Shown: positions 1 to 9,019, counted from the stretch's first letter. The stretch is 64,000 nt of DNA from Phycisphaerales bacterium (GCA_003142595.1 PLMU01000004.1:62001-126000); one strand, 5' to 3'. Numbers and translations are program-made. Notes: generated from the sequence alone by a model not told the origin.

Positions 1-180
1 GCTGTGTCACAGAGCCTTTGCGCTCCGCAGGCGCAGTTACGGACTCTTTATGTTCAGTTGGCTGCGTCACAGAACCTTTGCGCTCCACAGGCGCAGTTAC
101 CGATTCTTTATGTTCAGTTGGCTGCGTCACAGAACCTTTGCGCTCCACAGGCGCAGTTACCGATTCTTTATGTTTAGCAG
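1..180 (-). repeat. 60-bp tandem repeat, three copies in view
   Basis: Three adjoining 60-bp units (1-60, 61-120, 121-180) lie inside the gene above. Units 2 and 3 differ only in their last few bases; unit 1 differs at about five positions. The length is a multiple of three, so each unit adds 20 residues in frame. The array continues past the window edge. A degenerate extra half-unit (KETVVQPAKH) lies at about 178-210. Confidence 0.9.
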
Positions 181-1462
181 GCTGCACAACAGTCTCCTTA
201 TGTTCAGCCGGCTTGGTAAAAACTTTGCTTGGCTGAGCTGTCTTCCCAGTGGTTGGCGCAGACTCCCACTGGTTGCGTTTATCGCTAAACTTGGATACCT
301 CGGTTGCCTTTGTTGTAATCTGCCGTTGCGTTTTGGTATTGACTTGCTGGAACTTCATCGTCGCTCTGTTTGCAGAGGCCTCAGTTATTGGATGGGCTAC
401 ACGAAAGTTCTTTCGCTGATCTTCAGACATCCCGGCCTGCCGGGTTTCCATCTCGCGATACGTCCTCGGCGGACGAAGGTTCTTGTCGTTGCGGCGGAGG
501 TCATACTCGTGCTGCTCGTGCTCCTCCCAGCGAGGTTCGCTATGTCGATTATTCCATCGGTCATACACATATATTGGGTCATACCATAAATGGATACGCT
601 CGCTTCTAAACTGCGGAAAAATGCCGATACCCAGATACACATTATCATAGTAATCGCCGAAGTAGTAGTGGCTGTAACGCGGGCAGGTAAATAGATTCAC
701 CTGCAGCATGCCGATGCTTATGACGATACTGGGCGAGAAAGTAAACCCTGCCCGAAAATGAAATCCACGTGAAAAATAAACCGGCGCAAACAGCACGCCG
801 CGCCGTTCCAGCGAGTAGTCCCAATAACCAGCTGAGAAAACATATCCTCGCGGCGTCCAAATGTAGTGAGATGGCGACCACACCCATCCCTGCCGCGCTA
901 CCAGCCAGTATCCCGACCGAACGATATAATGGTCGTGAGACCAGTATTGACATGAGGGCACCCAGATTTGGTCTTCCGATGGCGGCGAACCTACCGGCTC
1001 CACGTCTTCTAACGCCGGAGGAGCGGGCAGATATTCGATTACATTACTGCCGGACTGTGCCCAGAATCCCGCTACCCATTCCCAGCCTTCATCAACCTTG
1101 GCCCAGTATCCCGGCACCCAATAAGTATTTGGCGGAGCCGCTCGCCAGCATGCGCTGATCCATATATAATCGTTGCGGTCAGTATCCCATGCCCAGTATC
1201 CCGGAATAAGGACGAATTGATCGCCTTGGGGCCTTTGCGATGGCGCGTTTTCCACGATATTAGCTGGTGGCGCTTTCGTAGCCACTAACCCTGCTTGCAC
1301 CTGAAGGTTAACAGGTTCGGCAAAAGCCTCATGAACAGGCCCGCTTGTCAAAACCTCGGGTTGTTCCTGCGATGGCACCGGTGGCGGCTCGTCAGCGGCC
1401 TTGATATAAACCGGACAAACGCACAAAACCAGCATTGTTACTATCATAATTGTAGTTTTCAT
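1..1462 (-). CDS. Secreted WXXGXW-type repeat protein with C-terminal 20-residue repeats (3' end outside window)
   Basis: The frame is open from an ATG at 1462 to the window edge (487 codons, no stop). A GGAG lies about 6 bases upstream of the ATG. Residues 1-22 form a signal peptide (MKTTIMIVTMLVLCVCPVY, then AA before DEPPP). The middle carries repeated aromatic segments such as PGYWAWD, WVPGYWAKV, EWVAGFW, RSGYWLVA and SAGYWDY, the pattern of YXWGXW/WXXGXW repeat proteins, which are usually envelope-associated and of unknown function. A charged linker rich in R, E and H follows. The visible C-terminal part consists of tandem 20-residue units (EHKESVTAP, VERKGSVTQP). It lies 31 bases downstream of the beta-propeller gene on the same strand, so co-transcription is likely. 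The repeat pattern is seen directly; the family name is from memory and no function can be assigned. Confidence 0.8.
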   Translation of the reverse strand, partial: MKTTIMIVTMLVLCVCPVYIKAADEPPPVPSQEQPEVLTSGPVHEAFAEPVNLQVQAGLVATKAPPANIVENAPSQRPQGDQFVLIPGYWAWDTDRNDYIWISACWRAAPPNTYWVPGYWAKVDEGWEWVAGFWAQSGSNVIEYLPAPPALEDVEPVGSPPSEDQIWVPSCQYWSHDHYIVRSGYWLVARQGWVWSPSHYIWTPRGYVFSAGYWDYSLERRGVLFAPVYFSRGFHFRAGFTFSPSIVISIGMLQVNLFTCPRYSHYYFGDYYDNVYLGIGIFPQFRSERIHLWYDPIYVYDRWNNRHSEPRWEEHEQHEYDLRRNDKNLRPPRTYREMETRQAGMSEDQRKNFRVAHPITEASANRATMKFQQVNTKTQRQITTKATEVSKFSDKRNQWESAPTTGKTAQPSKVFTKPAEHKETVVQPAKHKESVTAPVERKGSVTQPTEHKESVTAPVERKGSVTQPTEHKESVTAPAERKGSVTQ

Positions 1463-1493
1463 ATTTTCTCCATTTCTTAAATTTAAAAAATAG

Positions 1494-2552
1494 TTATTTT
1501 TCCGATGGTCCGACTATCAGCAATTCGAACGTTCCTGGCTCATAGCTTTTTTTGCGGCTCTGTTCCTGTCCCGGAACTGGCGGTTTAAGTTTTGCCGTCA
1601 CAAGATAAACCAGATGAGTTTTAGAATTCACTGCCATCGTTCTGGCCAAAGGTGCAGTCGTTACCGTTTGTACAACCTTGAATTGCATCGGCGTCTCTTC
1701 ATTGACGATTGTCAGCGTTCCATCCTGCCCGTTGGAGCTGAATGCAAGTCCCGCCTCATGGTCAAACCCCGCGGCATCAGGCCCTTTGCCGATTTCCGGC
1801 GTCGCGATGACTTTGCCGCTGTTGTAATCGACCACCACCATCTTGCCGTTAGCGCAGACAGAAAACAGCCGCATATTTTTGCGGTCTATCGCCAATCCCG
1901 TTGGTGCTTCGCCCGGTGCAATCGACCATCTGTTTGTTACAACCATTTTCTGGGCATCTATCACTGCGATTTCGCTCTTGTCTTCGAGATTGACGAACAC
2001 TCGTCCCTTTTCATCTTCCACCGCGAATTCCGGCTTGCCGTCCAGCGATATAGAGCCGATGATTTTATTGGTGTTGGCATCGATAACATTGCAGTCTTTG
2101 CTTCCGCCGTTAAACACAAAAATGCGTTTTGTTGCATGGTCGAACATAATCGCGTCAGGCTTGGCGCCGACCTTAATTCGGCCGGTCTCTTTCAGTGTTG
2201 CCAGGTCGAAAACAGTAACCGAATTATCGCCGCCGTTGCTTATAAATCCTTTATTAAATGCATGTGCAGTCGCAATGCCGTGCACGCCCGGCGTATTGTT
2301 AATGTCGCCGATTACTTTTTCGCTCGCGGTGTCGAAAACGACCACATGGGTCTGGTGCGAAATGTATAGCCGGTTGACTTTGCTATCGACGTTAAGATAA
2401 TCCCATCCGCCATCACTGTTGATGGGAATTTTCTTTATCAGCTTATATGATGTCTCTTTTTCCGCGGCCGATGCGACCCCGCCAAACGTAATTGCCAGGA
2501 TAACTGCTACGACAAGAACCACGGCCCCTTTATCGATTTTCAGATTTTTCAT
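1494..2552 (-). CDS. YncE-like secreted beta-propeller protein (YVTN-type repeats)
   Basis: 352 residues from the ATG at 2552. A TTG at 2567 would add five residues, but the ATG places the basic residues (MKNLKIDK) directly before the hydrophobic stretch AVVLVVAVILAITF and a cleavage site at ASAAE. The mature part contains repeated propeller blades with motifs such as VVVFDTASEKVIGDI, SVTVFDLATLKETGRI, CNVIDANTNKIIGSI and IAVIDAQKMVVTNRW, typical of YncE/40-residue YVTN proteins. These are seven-bladed propellers, usually periplasmic or surface-exposed, often without known ligand. The length fits the family. It is the first gene of a probable two-gene unit with the repeat protein downstream. 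No catalytic residues are evident. Confidence 0.8.
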   Translation of the reverse strand: MKNLKIDKGAVVLVVAVILAITFGGVASAAEKETSYKLIKKIPINSDGGWDYLNVDSKVNRLYISHQTHVVVFDTASEKVIGDINNTPGVHGIATAHAFNKGFISNGGDNSVTVFDLATLKETGRIKVGAKPDAIMFDHATKRIFVFNGGSKDCNVIDANTNKIIGSISLDGKPEFAVEDEKGRVFVNLEDKSEIAVIDAQKMVVTNRWSIAPGEAPTGLAIDRKNMRLFSVCANGKMVVVDYNSGKVIATPEIGKGPDAAGFDHEAGLAFSSNGQDGTLTIVNEETPMQFKVVQTVTTAPLARTMAVNSKTHLVYLVTAKLKPPVPGQEQSRKKSYEPGTFELLIVGPSEK

Positions 2553-2702
2553 TGCCCATTTTTCCAAATGAAATAAGTATTTTGACTAAGATTTATTACT
2601 TACAATCCGGATATGATATCAATATTTTATTCTAATGCAATAGGCGTATTACTGTAACATTTAAAGGTTATTCCTTGTTTTGCGAGTTATTTTATATTTT
2701 TG

Positions 2703-2730
2703 TTGACTTTATAAATCCAGTTTGTAGAAT
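2703..2730 (+). promoter_or_regulatory. Predicted sigma-70-type promoter of the cold-shock gene
   Basis: TTGACT (2703-2708), 16-base spacer, TAGAAT (2725-2730). It predicts a start near 2737 and a 5' leader of about 100 bases before the ATG at 2836. Confidence 0.5.
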
Positions 2731-2755
2731 TAGTGTTTTTGGTGTGTATCCTTTC

Positions 2756-2796
2756 ATCTCTCAAGAGTATGCTTCAAATAAATCTAATCGAGAGAT
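2756..2796 (+). promoter_or_regulatory. Leader hairpin in the cold-shock mRNA
   Basis: ATCTCTC (2756-2762) pairs perfectly with GAGAGAT (2790-2796), with an AT-rich loop of 27 bases. It lies wholly inside the predicted leader. Long structured leaders are known for cspA-type genes; a thermosensing role here is inference. Confidence 0.35.
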
Positions 2797-2835
2797 ACTA
2801 TGTTTTATGGCCTATAGACAGGTCAAGGAGTTAGT

Positions 2836-3129
2836 ATGAGTATAGGAACAGTAAAATGGTTTAATGCAGAAAAGGGTTATGGTTTTATTACTCCAGATGA
2901 CGGCGGCAGTGATTTGTTCGTTCATCATTCGGAAGTTAAGACCACAGGTTACGCAGGACTCGAAGAGAACCAAAAGGTTCAGTTTGAGGTTGGACAGGGC
3001 AAAAAAGGCCCTTGTGCAAACAATGTAACCCCGTTCGTGGCAAAAGCCGCCCCGGTCGCAGCAGTGGAAATCCCGACTTTAGCAGAGATAAACCCGGCTG
3101 AAGATGATGTAGAGTTGACCAAAGCCTAA
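2836..3129 (+). CDS. Cold-shock domain protein (CspA family) with C-terminal tail
   Basis: 97 residues. AAGGAG ends 5 bases before the ATG, one of the best ribosome sites in the window. Residues 1-68 are a cold-shock OB fold with the RNA-binding motifs [12 protein letters not shown] (RNP1) and LFVHHSEV (RNP2). CspA-type proteins bind single-stranded RNA/DNA and melt mRNA structure at low temperature or during growth transitions. The last 28 residues form an Ala/Pro and acidic tail ([17 protein letters not shown]) absent from the 66-70-residue classical forms. It is monocistronic, with its own promoter, leader and terminator. Confidence 0.95.
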   Translation: MSIGTVKWFNAEKGYGFITPDDGGSDLFVHHSEVKTTGYAGLEENQKVQFEVGQGKKGPCANNVTPFVAKAAPVAAVEIPTLAEINPAEDDVELTKA

Positions 3130-3155
3130 CGTATCAACAAGACTTGCAAGAATCG

Positions 3156-3187
3156 AAAGGCTCGCCCAGGAGGCGAGCCTTTTTTTG
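3156..3187 (+). terminator. Rho-independent terminator of the cold-shock gene
   Basis: Perfect 11-base arms, AAAGGCTCGCC (3156-3166) and GGCGAGCCTTT (3172-3182), 5-base loop, then a T run. Confidence 0.9.
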
Positions 3188-3190
3188 CCT

Positions 3191-3212
3191 GCCCTGAGCA
3201 AAGTCGAAGGGC
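3191..3212. repeat. Short palindrome-ended intergenic element
   Basis: A 22-base element with ends GCCCT and AGGGC and core GAGCAAAGTCGA directly follows the terminator. From memory, near-identical elements are dispersed in genomes of many unrelated environmental bacteria. Only one copy is present in this window. Confidence 0.4.
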
Positions 3213-3304
3213 GCCTTGTCCCGCACCAACTTGGGAATCATAAATACTGCAATGGACCGGTTAATTCTTTGCGGACGGCTTGCTTTACGGTAGAATAACG
3301 CGAT

Positions 3305-3802
3305 ATGGAAAACGATTTAAAAAATCCGGCAAGGTCTACTCAGACCAGATTCAGTTTTGGCGCTACCTCGGCCATCATTACCAATCTGGGCATTATCACC
3401 GGCCTCGATACGCTGGCGCATCCAAAATTAAGCATCATTGGCGCTCTTTTGGTCATTGCACTGGCCGACAATCTGTCCGATTCTTTTGGCATCCATATTT
3501 ATCAGGAATCTGAGCATCTCAGCAAAAAAGAGGTCTGGCTTTCCACGCTGTCCAACTTCTTTGCCCGCCTGTTTGTCTCATCGACCTTCATCCTTCTGAT
3601 AATCCTTTTGCCTATTAAGCTTGCCGCCCTCTGCTCAGTCGTCTGGGGTCTGTTGATATTAACCGTTATGACTTATGTAATATCAAGACAGAGAAAAATG
3701 AATCCTTATTCTGCGATTCTTGCTCACATTCTCGTTGCGGTTCTTGTCGTCGCTGCCGGCCACTTTATCGGAGCTTTCCTCGTCGCCAGATTCCAGGGCT
3801 GA
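3305..3802 (+). CDS. VIT1/CCC1-like integral membrane protein
   Basis: 165 residues with four to five hydrophobic segments. The pattern SAIITNLGIITGLDT near residue 20 and ALADNLSDSFGIHIYQESE at about 52-70 resembles the first transmembrane helices of VIT-family iron/manganese transporters (a GLxxG turn, then A-D and S-E in helix 2). It is shorter than the usual 230 residues and lacks the long cytosolic metal-binding insert. The start lies only about 9 bases after a TAGAAT box (3291-3296, with TTGCGG 16 bases upstream) and has no Shine-Dalgarno, so the message may be nearly leaderless. Substrate cannot be deduced; the family assignment is moderate. Confidence 0.6.
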   Translation: MENDLKNPARSTQTRFSFGATSAIITNLGIITGLDTLAHPKLSIIGALLVIALADNLSDSFGIHIYQESEHLSKKEVWLSTLSNFFARLFVSSTFILLIILLPIKLAALCSVVWGLLILTVMTYVISRQRKMNPYSAILAHILVAVLVVAAGHFIGAFLVARFQG

Positions 3803-3848
3803 TTTTTGAGTTTCAACTTTCGATTCTTGCCCGCCGGGGTAACTGCCT

Positions 3849-4001
3849 TTATTTATCTGTCACGGCGTCCTTGGTGTCTTTGACGGCTTTATCCACCGAT
3901 TTGCCGGCTTTCTCCATTGAGCCTTTTTTCTTGCAGCCAATGAAAGCCACCATGGTCAACAAGACGCATACGAGCAATAGTAATTTTAAACTCTTTTTCA
4001 T
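3849..4001 (-). CDS. Small lipoprotein, 50 residues
   Basis: ATG at 4001, preceded by GGAAAGGAA with about 6 bases spacing; TAA at 3849. The sequence is a short basic start (MKKSLK), a hydrophobic core (LLLLVCVLLTMVAF), a lipobox FIGC with Cys23, then a Lys/Asp/Ala-rich amphipathic tail (MEKAGKSVDKAVKDTKDAV). This is the layout of entericidin-like or small amphipathic lipoproteins anchored in a membrane. Function unknown. It is easily missed because of its length, but ribosome site, lipobox and codon pattern agree. Confidence 0.75.
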   Translation of the reverse strand: MKKSLKLLLLVCVLLTMVAFIGCKKKGSMEKAGKSVDKAVKDTKDAVTDK

Positions 4002-4113
4002 ATTCGGTTCCTTTCCGATTACAATTATGTCTTCTTACTTAAATACGATAACTTCCAAATATTAAATGGTAATCCAAAAAAATAGTCAGGCTTTCATAGT
4101 TTCTTCGGGATAT

Positions 4114-6081
4114 TCACTTCGGAACTTCGAAAAATTCCACACGTATATGCTTATTATAGAAAGCCGGATATTTGGTGGATATGGTTATCGAATTCAGGTC
4201 GTTGCTCACATTTCCATTAAAGATATCAAGTAAACCGTTTATGTCGTGCATAGACTGCGACAGGAATATTCCGTTTCTTGCTATCGAAAAAATAAATTTG
4301 TGTTCAAGCGTAGTCTTATCGGTAGTTAATTTTATATAAACACTTGGAGGTTTATAAAACAGTTTTGCTGTTTTTCCAAGTAAATTATAGTCCATATATA
4401 TTTTTGCGAATAAGTATCTGTCCTTTATTTTAGGCACTGGTATCGATTTTCCAATTTCCGTATCGAGAACTGAAATGGTTCTTGAGGTTGACAAACGCTG
4501 TGTATCTGCTTTTCGTAAAATGATATAGGAATGGAATCTGTTGTCTACAAATACAGGTTTATAATTTCTCAAAATAGTCCTGAGAGTAGCCGGTGCATCA
4601 AACAGCGAGTATCTGGAATCTAAAGTGCCTATGGCATATAACAATATATCCGGGGCTTTATCACTTTCATAATATTGCGAATTAAGCATGTCAAGTTTGT
4701 CTGTATAGGCACAGTAACAGTGGAAAATAGGTCTGGGTGCCCAGTTTAGGTTGTAACCATAAGCCTGCGAAATTTCCCAGGGTATTAAATCCACAGATTT
4801 GTTGCCTATATACTTTATAGTTTCATCTTCTAATGTTCTCATTTTTCTTTTGGCGCCTTCCAGAATCTTAGCCCTGGTCGCCGCGTCATCGGTCGCTAAA
4901 GATACTGCAGAGCCGATTATCTTAAATTTTCCCTCAATATCCGGAATTATCTGGCGTGGGGACGACTTAAAAATAAAGGCGATTAAAACAAATATAAGTA
5001 TTAAGGATAAATAACGCAGCAGTGAAGTAAGTTGTTTTTTATTCGTTATATACATAGAACTGAAAATCAACAGGGCATTGGCAAAAAAAATGTATATGTG
5101 ACTAATATCATGGCGAACCAAACCATGTTTAAAACTTACAAAAACAAAGCCTGCGCTGATAAGGATAAAATATATTAAATTCGGTTTGCTTTTTAATATC
5201 GAATACAACAGCAGGGCAATTAACAGCCCGACCGCACATAAGCCGACACAAACCTCACTGACAGGACCGTTTACATTCATAGCGGAACTGTATCCATCAG
5301 ATAATTCGTAACTGTGAAGCAGATAAGCCGGAAAATTGACAATTTTTTGCCCGGTTAAAACAAGTAAAATCAGCATAGAGCCTATATATGAAAATAAAAT
5401 ACAACACAACGGAATTATCTGCTTTTTGTAGAGGCAGAAAACGACCATAAAAATTAATATGCTGCCGCTTACCAGCATTGCGGTGAATTTAATCAGGCTT
5501 GCCGCTGCCATCATAAAAGAAACAAAAACGTACAGTATTAACTGGGGTTTGGGCTTGAATGGGCTGACAACAGATAGATATAACAATATCAATACGGAAA
5601 ATAACAATTTATATTCTATTTGTGTTTGAGGCAATGCCAACATTAACGCCAGGCCCATCAACACGCAATCTATTGGGGAGCTAAATAACTTTTTTAGCAT
5701 AATGATTATTGAAAATATAAACAGGCAATGCACAAATAAGCAGAATGCAGATGAGATAAGCCATGTATTGAATTCACAGAAATAAGGAGAATACATAAAC
5801 CCCAAAGGACCGAAAGGGAAAACGATATCTTTGCCAAATTGGAGCCCTAAACCTTTAGCCATGTTTAATCCGATTATCCATGAACATTCAAGACTGCTGT
5901 AAGGCAGCCCCAATAAGTTTGGGATTGTTAAAAAGCCTATGATCGAGAATATGAAAGTTATTAAAATGTTTCTCTGGGATTTTACCGAACCTGTATGAGA
6001 CGATATCTTGGCAGCGGCCGAACTTTTATTTACCTGCGTTCTTTGTATTCTTCTTTGTTTAAATGATTTGTCTTTGGACAT
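4114..6081 (-). CDS. Large polytopic membrane protein, possibly a GT-C type glycosyltransferase
   Basis: 655 residues. A basic N-terminus of about 37 residues is followed by roughly ten to twelve hydrophobic helices up to residue 390 and a soluble C-terminal domain of about 260 residues. The first loop carries GLQFGKDIVFPFGPLGF, resembling the luminal loop with an acidic residue found between helices 1 and 2 of GT-C enzymes, which move sugars from polyprenyl-phosphate donors. No family signature is decisive. The gene is AT-richer than its neighbours and stands alone, divergent from the GLUG protein. Acceptor and donor cannot be inferred. Confidence 0.6.
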   Translation of the reverse strand: MSKDKSFKQRRIQRTQVNKSSAAAKISSHTGSVKSQRNILITFIFSIIGFLTIPNLLGLPYSSLECSWIIGLNMAKGLGLQFGKDIVFPFGPLGFMYSPYFCEFNTWLISSAFCLFVHCLFIFSIIIMLKKLFSSPIDCVLMGLALMLALPQTQIEYKLLFSVLILLYLSVVSPFKPKPQLILYVFVSFMMAAASLIKFTAMLVSGSILIFMVVFCLYKKQIIPLCCILFSYIGSMLILLVLTGQKIVNFPAYLLHSYELSDGYSSAMNVNGPVSEVCVGLCAVGLLIALLLYSILKSKPNLIYFILISAGFVFVSFKHGLVRHDISHIYIFFANALLIFSSMYITNKKQLTSLLRYLSLILIFVLIAFIFKSSPRQIIPDIEGKFKIIGSAVSLATDDAATRAKILEGAKRKMRTLEDETIKYIGNKSVDLIPWEISQAYGYNLNWAPRPIFHCYCAYTDKLDMLNSQYYESDKAPDILLYAIGTLDSRYSLFDAPATLRTILRNYKPVFVDNRFHSYIILRKADTQRLSTSRTISVLDTEIGKSIPVPKIKDRYLFAKIYMDYNLLGKTAKLFYKPPSVYIKLTTDKTTLEHKFIFSIARNGIFLSQSMHDINGLLDIFNGNVSNDLNSITISTKYPAFYNKHIRVEFFEVPK

Positions 6082-6244
6082 CTGATTAATTTTACCTTTA
6101 ATAAAAAAACAGCTATTACAGAATTCTATCTCTTTTTCTTCTCAAACTCAATGGCTATTTATGCCATACCATAGGTACCAAATAAGCTTTCCCTGTGAGA
6201 TTTCGCAGCCATCTCATCAGGGTGGCTATATTTATTGATTTCTC

Positions 6245-6273
6245 TGGACAAAACCAGGCTTTTATCCTATAAT
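6245..6273 (+). promoter_or_regulatory. Predicted promoter of the GLUG/dockerin gene
   Basis: TGGACA (6245-6250), 17-base spacer, TATAAT (6268-6273). Start expected near 6280, about 25 bases before the TTG start codon. Confidence 0.6.
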
Positions 6274-6304
6274 TAAACCGGAGAAAATATAGGAGGTCGG
6301 AAGG

Positions 6305-9019
6305 TTGATTTTCTCGAAACATATTTTAAATAATTACCTGCTTAAGCTTCTTTTGTTAAGCCTGTTAGCTTCAACAGTTTTTGCCTATTCCGGCGGCACA
6401 GGAACGGCAGAAAATCCGTACCAAATCGCAACCCCAAATGATCTGCTGGTACTGGCAGCCAATACGAACGATTACAGCAAAGCTTTCATTCTCGTAAACG
6501 ATATTAACCTGGCCGGATACACTTTTGATAAAGCCGTCATTGCACCGGACATAAGCTCTTCTGAGAATTTTCAGGGAACAAGCTTTAATGGAACGTTTGA
6601 CGGCAGCGGCCATTCAATCCTTAATCTGACAATCAATGCCGGCGAAACCGGCAACGACTATCTCGGTCTGTTTGGCCGGATTGACCAGGGCGGCGTAGTA
6701 AAAAATCTTGGCATTAAAGATGTAAACATTGTTGTCTTTATTGGGGGCAACGACGCTTATTTTGTCGGCGGACTCTGCGGAGACAGCGAACAATGCGATA
6801 TCAGCAACTGTTTCTCGACAGGTAAAGTAACTGGAATTTATGAAACCGGAGGACTTTGCGGAGGCAGCGATAATAGTAATATCAGCGATTGCTTCTCGAC
6901 TGCTGAAGTAACTGGAGTTTATGATACCGGCGGACTGTGTGGATACAATTTTGGTATCGGCAGCATCGCCAATTGTTATTCAACTGGTAATGTAGGCGGA
7001 GATAATTTTACCGGCGGGCTGTGCGGATACAATTTTGGCAGCATCACCAATTGTTATTCAACTGGCAATGTATACGGATATAATTCTACCGGTGGGCTGT
7101 GCGGAATCAATCTTGACGGCACTATCAGCGGTTGCTATTCGACAGGCTCGGTTGCCATAGGCCATCATACCGGCGGATTGTGTGGATACAATTATTATGG
7201 CAGCATTAGCAACTCCTATGCAGCAGGCCCGGTTACCGGAGATGCTTATACCGGCGGATTGTGCGGACGTAATTTTGGTTTCGGCAGCATCAAAGCCAGC
7301 ATCATCAATTGTTATTCAACAGGTAATGTAAGCGGAAGCGGATATTACTGTGGCGGACTGTGCGGAGAAAACGAAAGCAGCACTATCAGCAAATGCTATT
7401 CGACAGGTGCAGTCAGCGGGTCTCTTGTCGGCGGCTTTGTAGGAGACAGCAATAACAGCATTATCAATAATTCTTTTTGGGATGTTAATACTTCCAACCA
7501 GACATTCAGCCACGGCGGAACTGGCAAAACCACCGTTCAAATGAAAACACTTTCAACATTTACTTCGGCAGGCTGGGATTTTGTTGGTGAGACAGCCAAT
7601 GGCACAGACGATATATGGAATATTAATGAAGGCATCAGCTATCCCTACCTTGCTTGGCAGCCTCATGTCGCCGTTCCAAATGTCACAGGCATGACAGAAG
7701 CGGATGCCCTTACCGCAATTACAAATGCCGACCTTGTCGCAGGAACAATAACCGCCGAATACAGCCGCACAGTTCCTCTCGGAAATGTTATCCGGCAGAC
7801 CCCAGCCGCAGGCACTTCAGTGGCTGTAGGTTCAACAGTAAATATTGTTGTATCTTTGGGATTAAAATATAGTGGCGGGACCGGAACGCAAATAAACCCG
7901 TTTCTGATTGCAGCCGTCTCAGATTGGAACAGCTTAATGCGCACTTCTGAAGACTGGGATAAGTATTTTATTATGACCGCCGATATAGACCTGCAGGGCC
8001 TTTCACTAACGCCGGTTGGCAATTCCACTACTAAATTTATTGGTGTTTTTGATGGAAATAATCACATCATCAGAAATGTGGTTATGAATTTGCCTGGCGT
8101 CAGTGGTGTTGGTCTGTTCGGTTATATGGACCTCGGCGGCCAAATCCGCAATTTAGGCATAGTGGATGTTAACATAATTGGGTACAATAGTGTAGGCTCT
8201 CTGGTGGCATACAAAGGCGGCGGCAGTATCACCGATTGTTATTCAACCGGTGCTGTCAAAGGTTCTGGTGATGGAGTTGGCGGCCTGGTGGCAGTCAACT
8301 ACGGCAGTATCACCAATTGTTATTCGGCAGGTAAGGTCAGCGGTTCTTCGTATATCGGTGGGTTAGTATCAGACAACGAATACGGCGGCGCAATCACCAA
8401 TTGTTATTCGACGGCTGTTGTCAGCAGTTCTTCGTATTATGCAGGCGGGCTGGTGGGATACAACCGCACCGATGGCGCAACAATCGCCAATTGTTATTCA
8501 ACCGGCGCTGTCAGCTGTTCCCGTAATTATGTAGGCGGGCTGGTGGGATACAGCTGGTACGGCAATATCAGCAATTGCTATTCGACAGGTGCAGTCAGCG
8601 GCAACGTAGATGTCGGCGGGCTGGTGGGAGACAGCTGGTACGGCAGTATTGTCGGCAGTTTTTGGGATGTTAACTCTTCCGGCAGGTCAACAAGCGCCGG
8701 CGGAACTGGCAAAACCACCGCCCAAATGAAAACACTTACAACCTTCACATCGGCAGGCTGGGATTTTGATGTCGATTGGTTTATGCAACTCGATGAGTAT
8801 CCGATTTTGATCTGGCAGATTTCCCCTGTGGATATTTATACCGATGGCAAAAACAACTTCAGAGATTTTGCGGCCCTTGCGCGATACTGGATGAGAGATG
8901 ATTGCGCGACATATAACTATTACTGCGACGGAGCTGACTTGGACTCTAACGGCTCGGTAGATATCCACGACCTTAAAAAGTTTATATCCTATTGGCTCCA
9001 GTCAGGAATATACGAATAA
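6305..9019 (+). CDS. Secreted GLUG-repeat protein with internal PASTA domain and C-terminal dockerin-like domain
   Basis: 904 residues from a TTG; AGGAGG at 6291-6296 sits 8 bases upstream and fixes the start. Residues 1-27 are a signal peptide ending in VFA. Two homologous modules each begin with YSGGTGT (about 28 and 522), continue with an N-P-(Y/F)-x-I-A segment, and carry many GLUG repeats of about 25 residues (GGLCGYNFGSITNCYSTG in the first, GGLVGYNRTDGATIANCYSTG-like in the second). Each module ends in SFWDVN plus GGTGKTT. A PASTA-like domain (about 454-518, VPNVTGMTEADAL and IRQTPAAGTSV) joins them. Residues 840-904 hold two calcium-loop-like segments (D-G-K-N-N-F-RDFAALARYW and DLDSNGSVDIHDLKKFISYW), typical of planctomycete dockerin-like tails. 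Probably a surface or secreted adhesin-like protein, with the dockerin-like tail as attachment module. Cys appears in most first-module repeats but is largely replaced by Val in the second. Confidence 0.85.
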   Translation: MIFSKHILNNYLLKLLLLSLLASTVFAYSGGTGTAENPYQIATPNDLLVLAANTNDYSKAFILVNDINLAGYTFDKAVIAPDISSSENFQGTSFNGTFDGSGHSILNLTINAGETGNDYLGLFGRIDQGGVVKNLGIKDVNIVVFIGGNDAYFVGGLCGDSEQCDISNCFSTGKVTGIYETGGLCGGSDNSNISDCFSTAEVTGVYDTGGLCGYNFGIGSIANCYSTGNVGGDNFTGGLCGYNFGSITNCYSTGNVYGYNSTGGLCGINLDGTISGCYSTGSVAIGHHTGGLCGYNYYGSISNSYAAGPVTGDAYTGGLCGRNFGFGSIKASIINCYSTGNVSGSGYYCGGLCGENESSTISKCYSTGAVSGSLVGGFVGDSNNSIINNSFWDVNTSNQTFSHGGTGKTTVQMKTLSTFTSAGWDFVGETANGTDDIWNINEGISYPYLAWQPHVAVPNVTGMTEADALTAITNADLVAGTITAEYSRTVPLGNVIRQTPAAGTSVAVGSTVNIVVSLGLKYSGGTGTQINPFLIAAVSDWNSLMRTSEDWDKYFIMTADIDLQGLSLTPVGNSTTKFIGVFDGNNHIIRNVVMNLPGVSGVGLFGYMDLGGQIRNLGIVDVNIIGYNSVGSLVAYKGGGSITDCYSTGAVKGSGDGVGGLVAVNYGSITNCYSAGKVSGSSYIGGLVSDNEYGGAITNCYSTAVVSSSSYYAGGLVGYNRTDGATIANCYSTGAVSCSRNYVGGLVGYSWYGNISNCYSTGAVSGNVDVGGLVGDSWYGSIVGSFWDVNSSGRSTSAGGTGKTTAQMKTLTTFTSAGWDFDVDWFMQLDEYPILIWQISPVDIYTDGKNNFRDFAALARYWMRDDCATYNYYCDGADLDSNGSVDIHDLKKFISYWLQSGIYE

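Noticed and set aside
18-589. Plus-strand open frames over the repeats and neighbouring region
   Set aside because: They mirror the minus-strand WXXGXW gene; the 60-bp unit is open on both strands. The minus strand has the signal peptide, ribosome site and recognisable repeats.
769-1158. 129-codon plus-strand frame
   Set aside because: Antisense to the same gene, no ribosome site, no recognisable domain.
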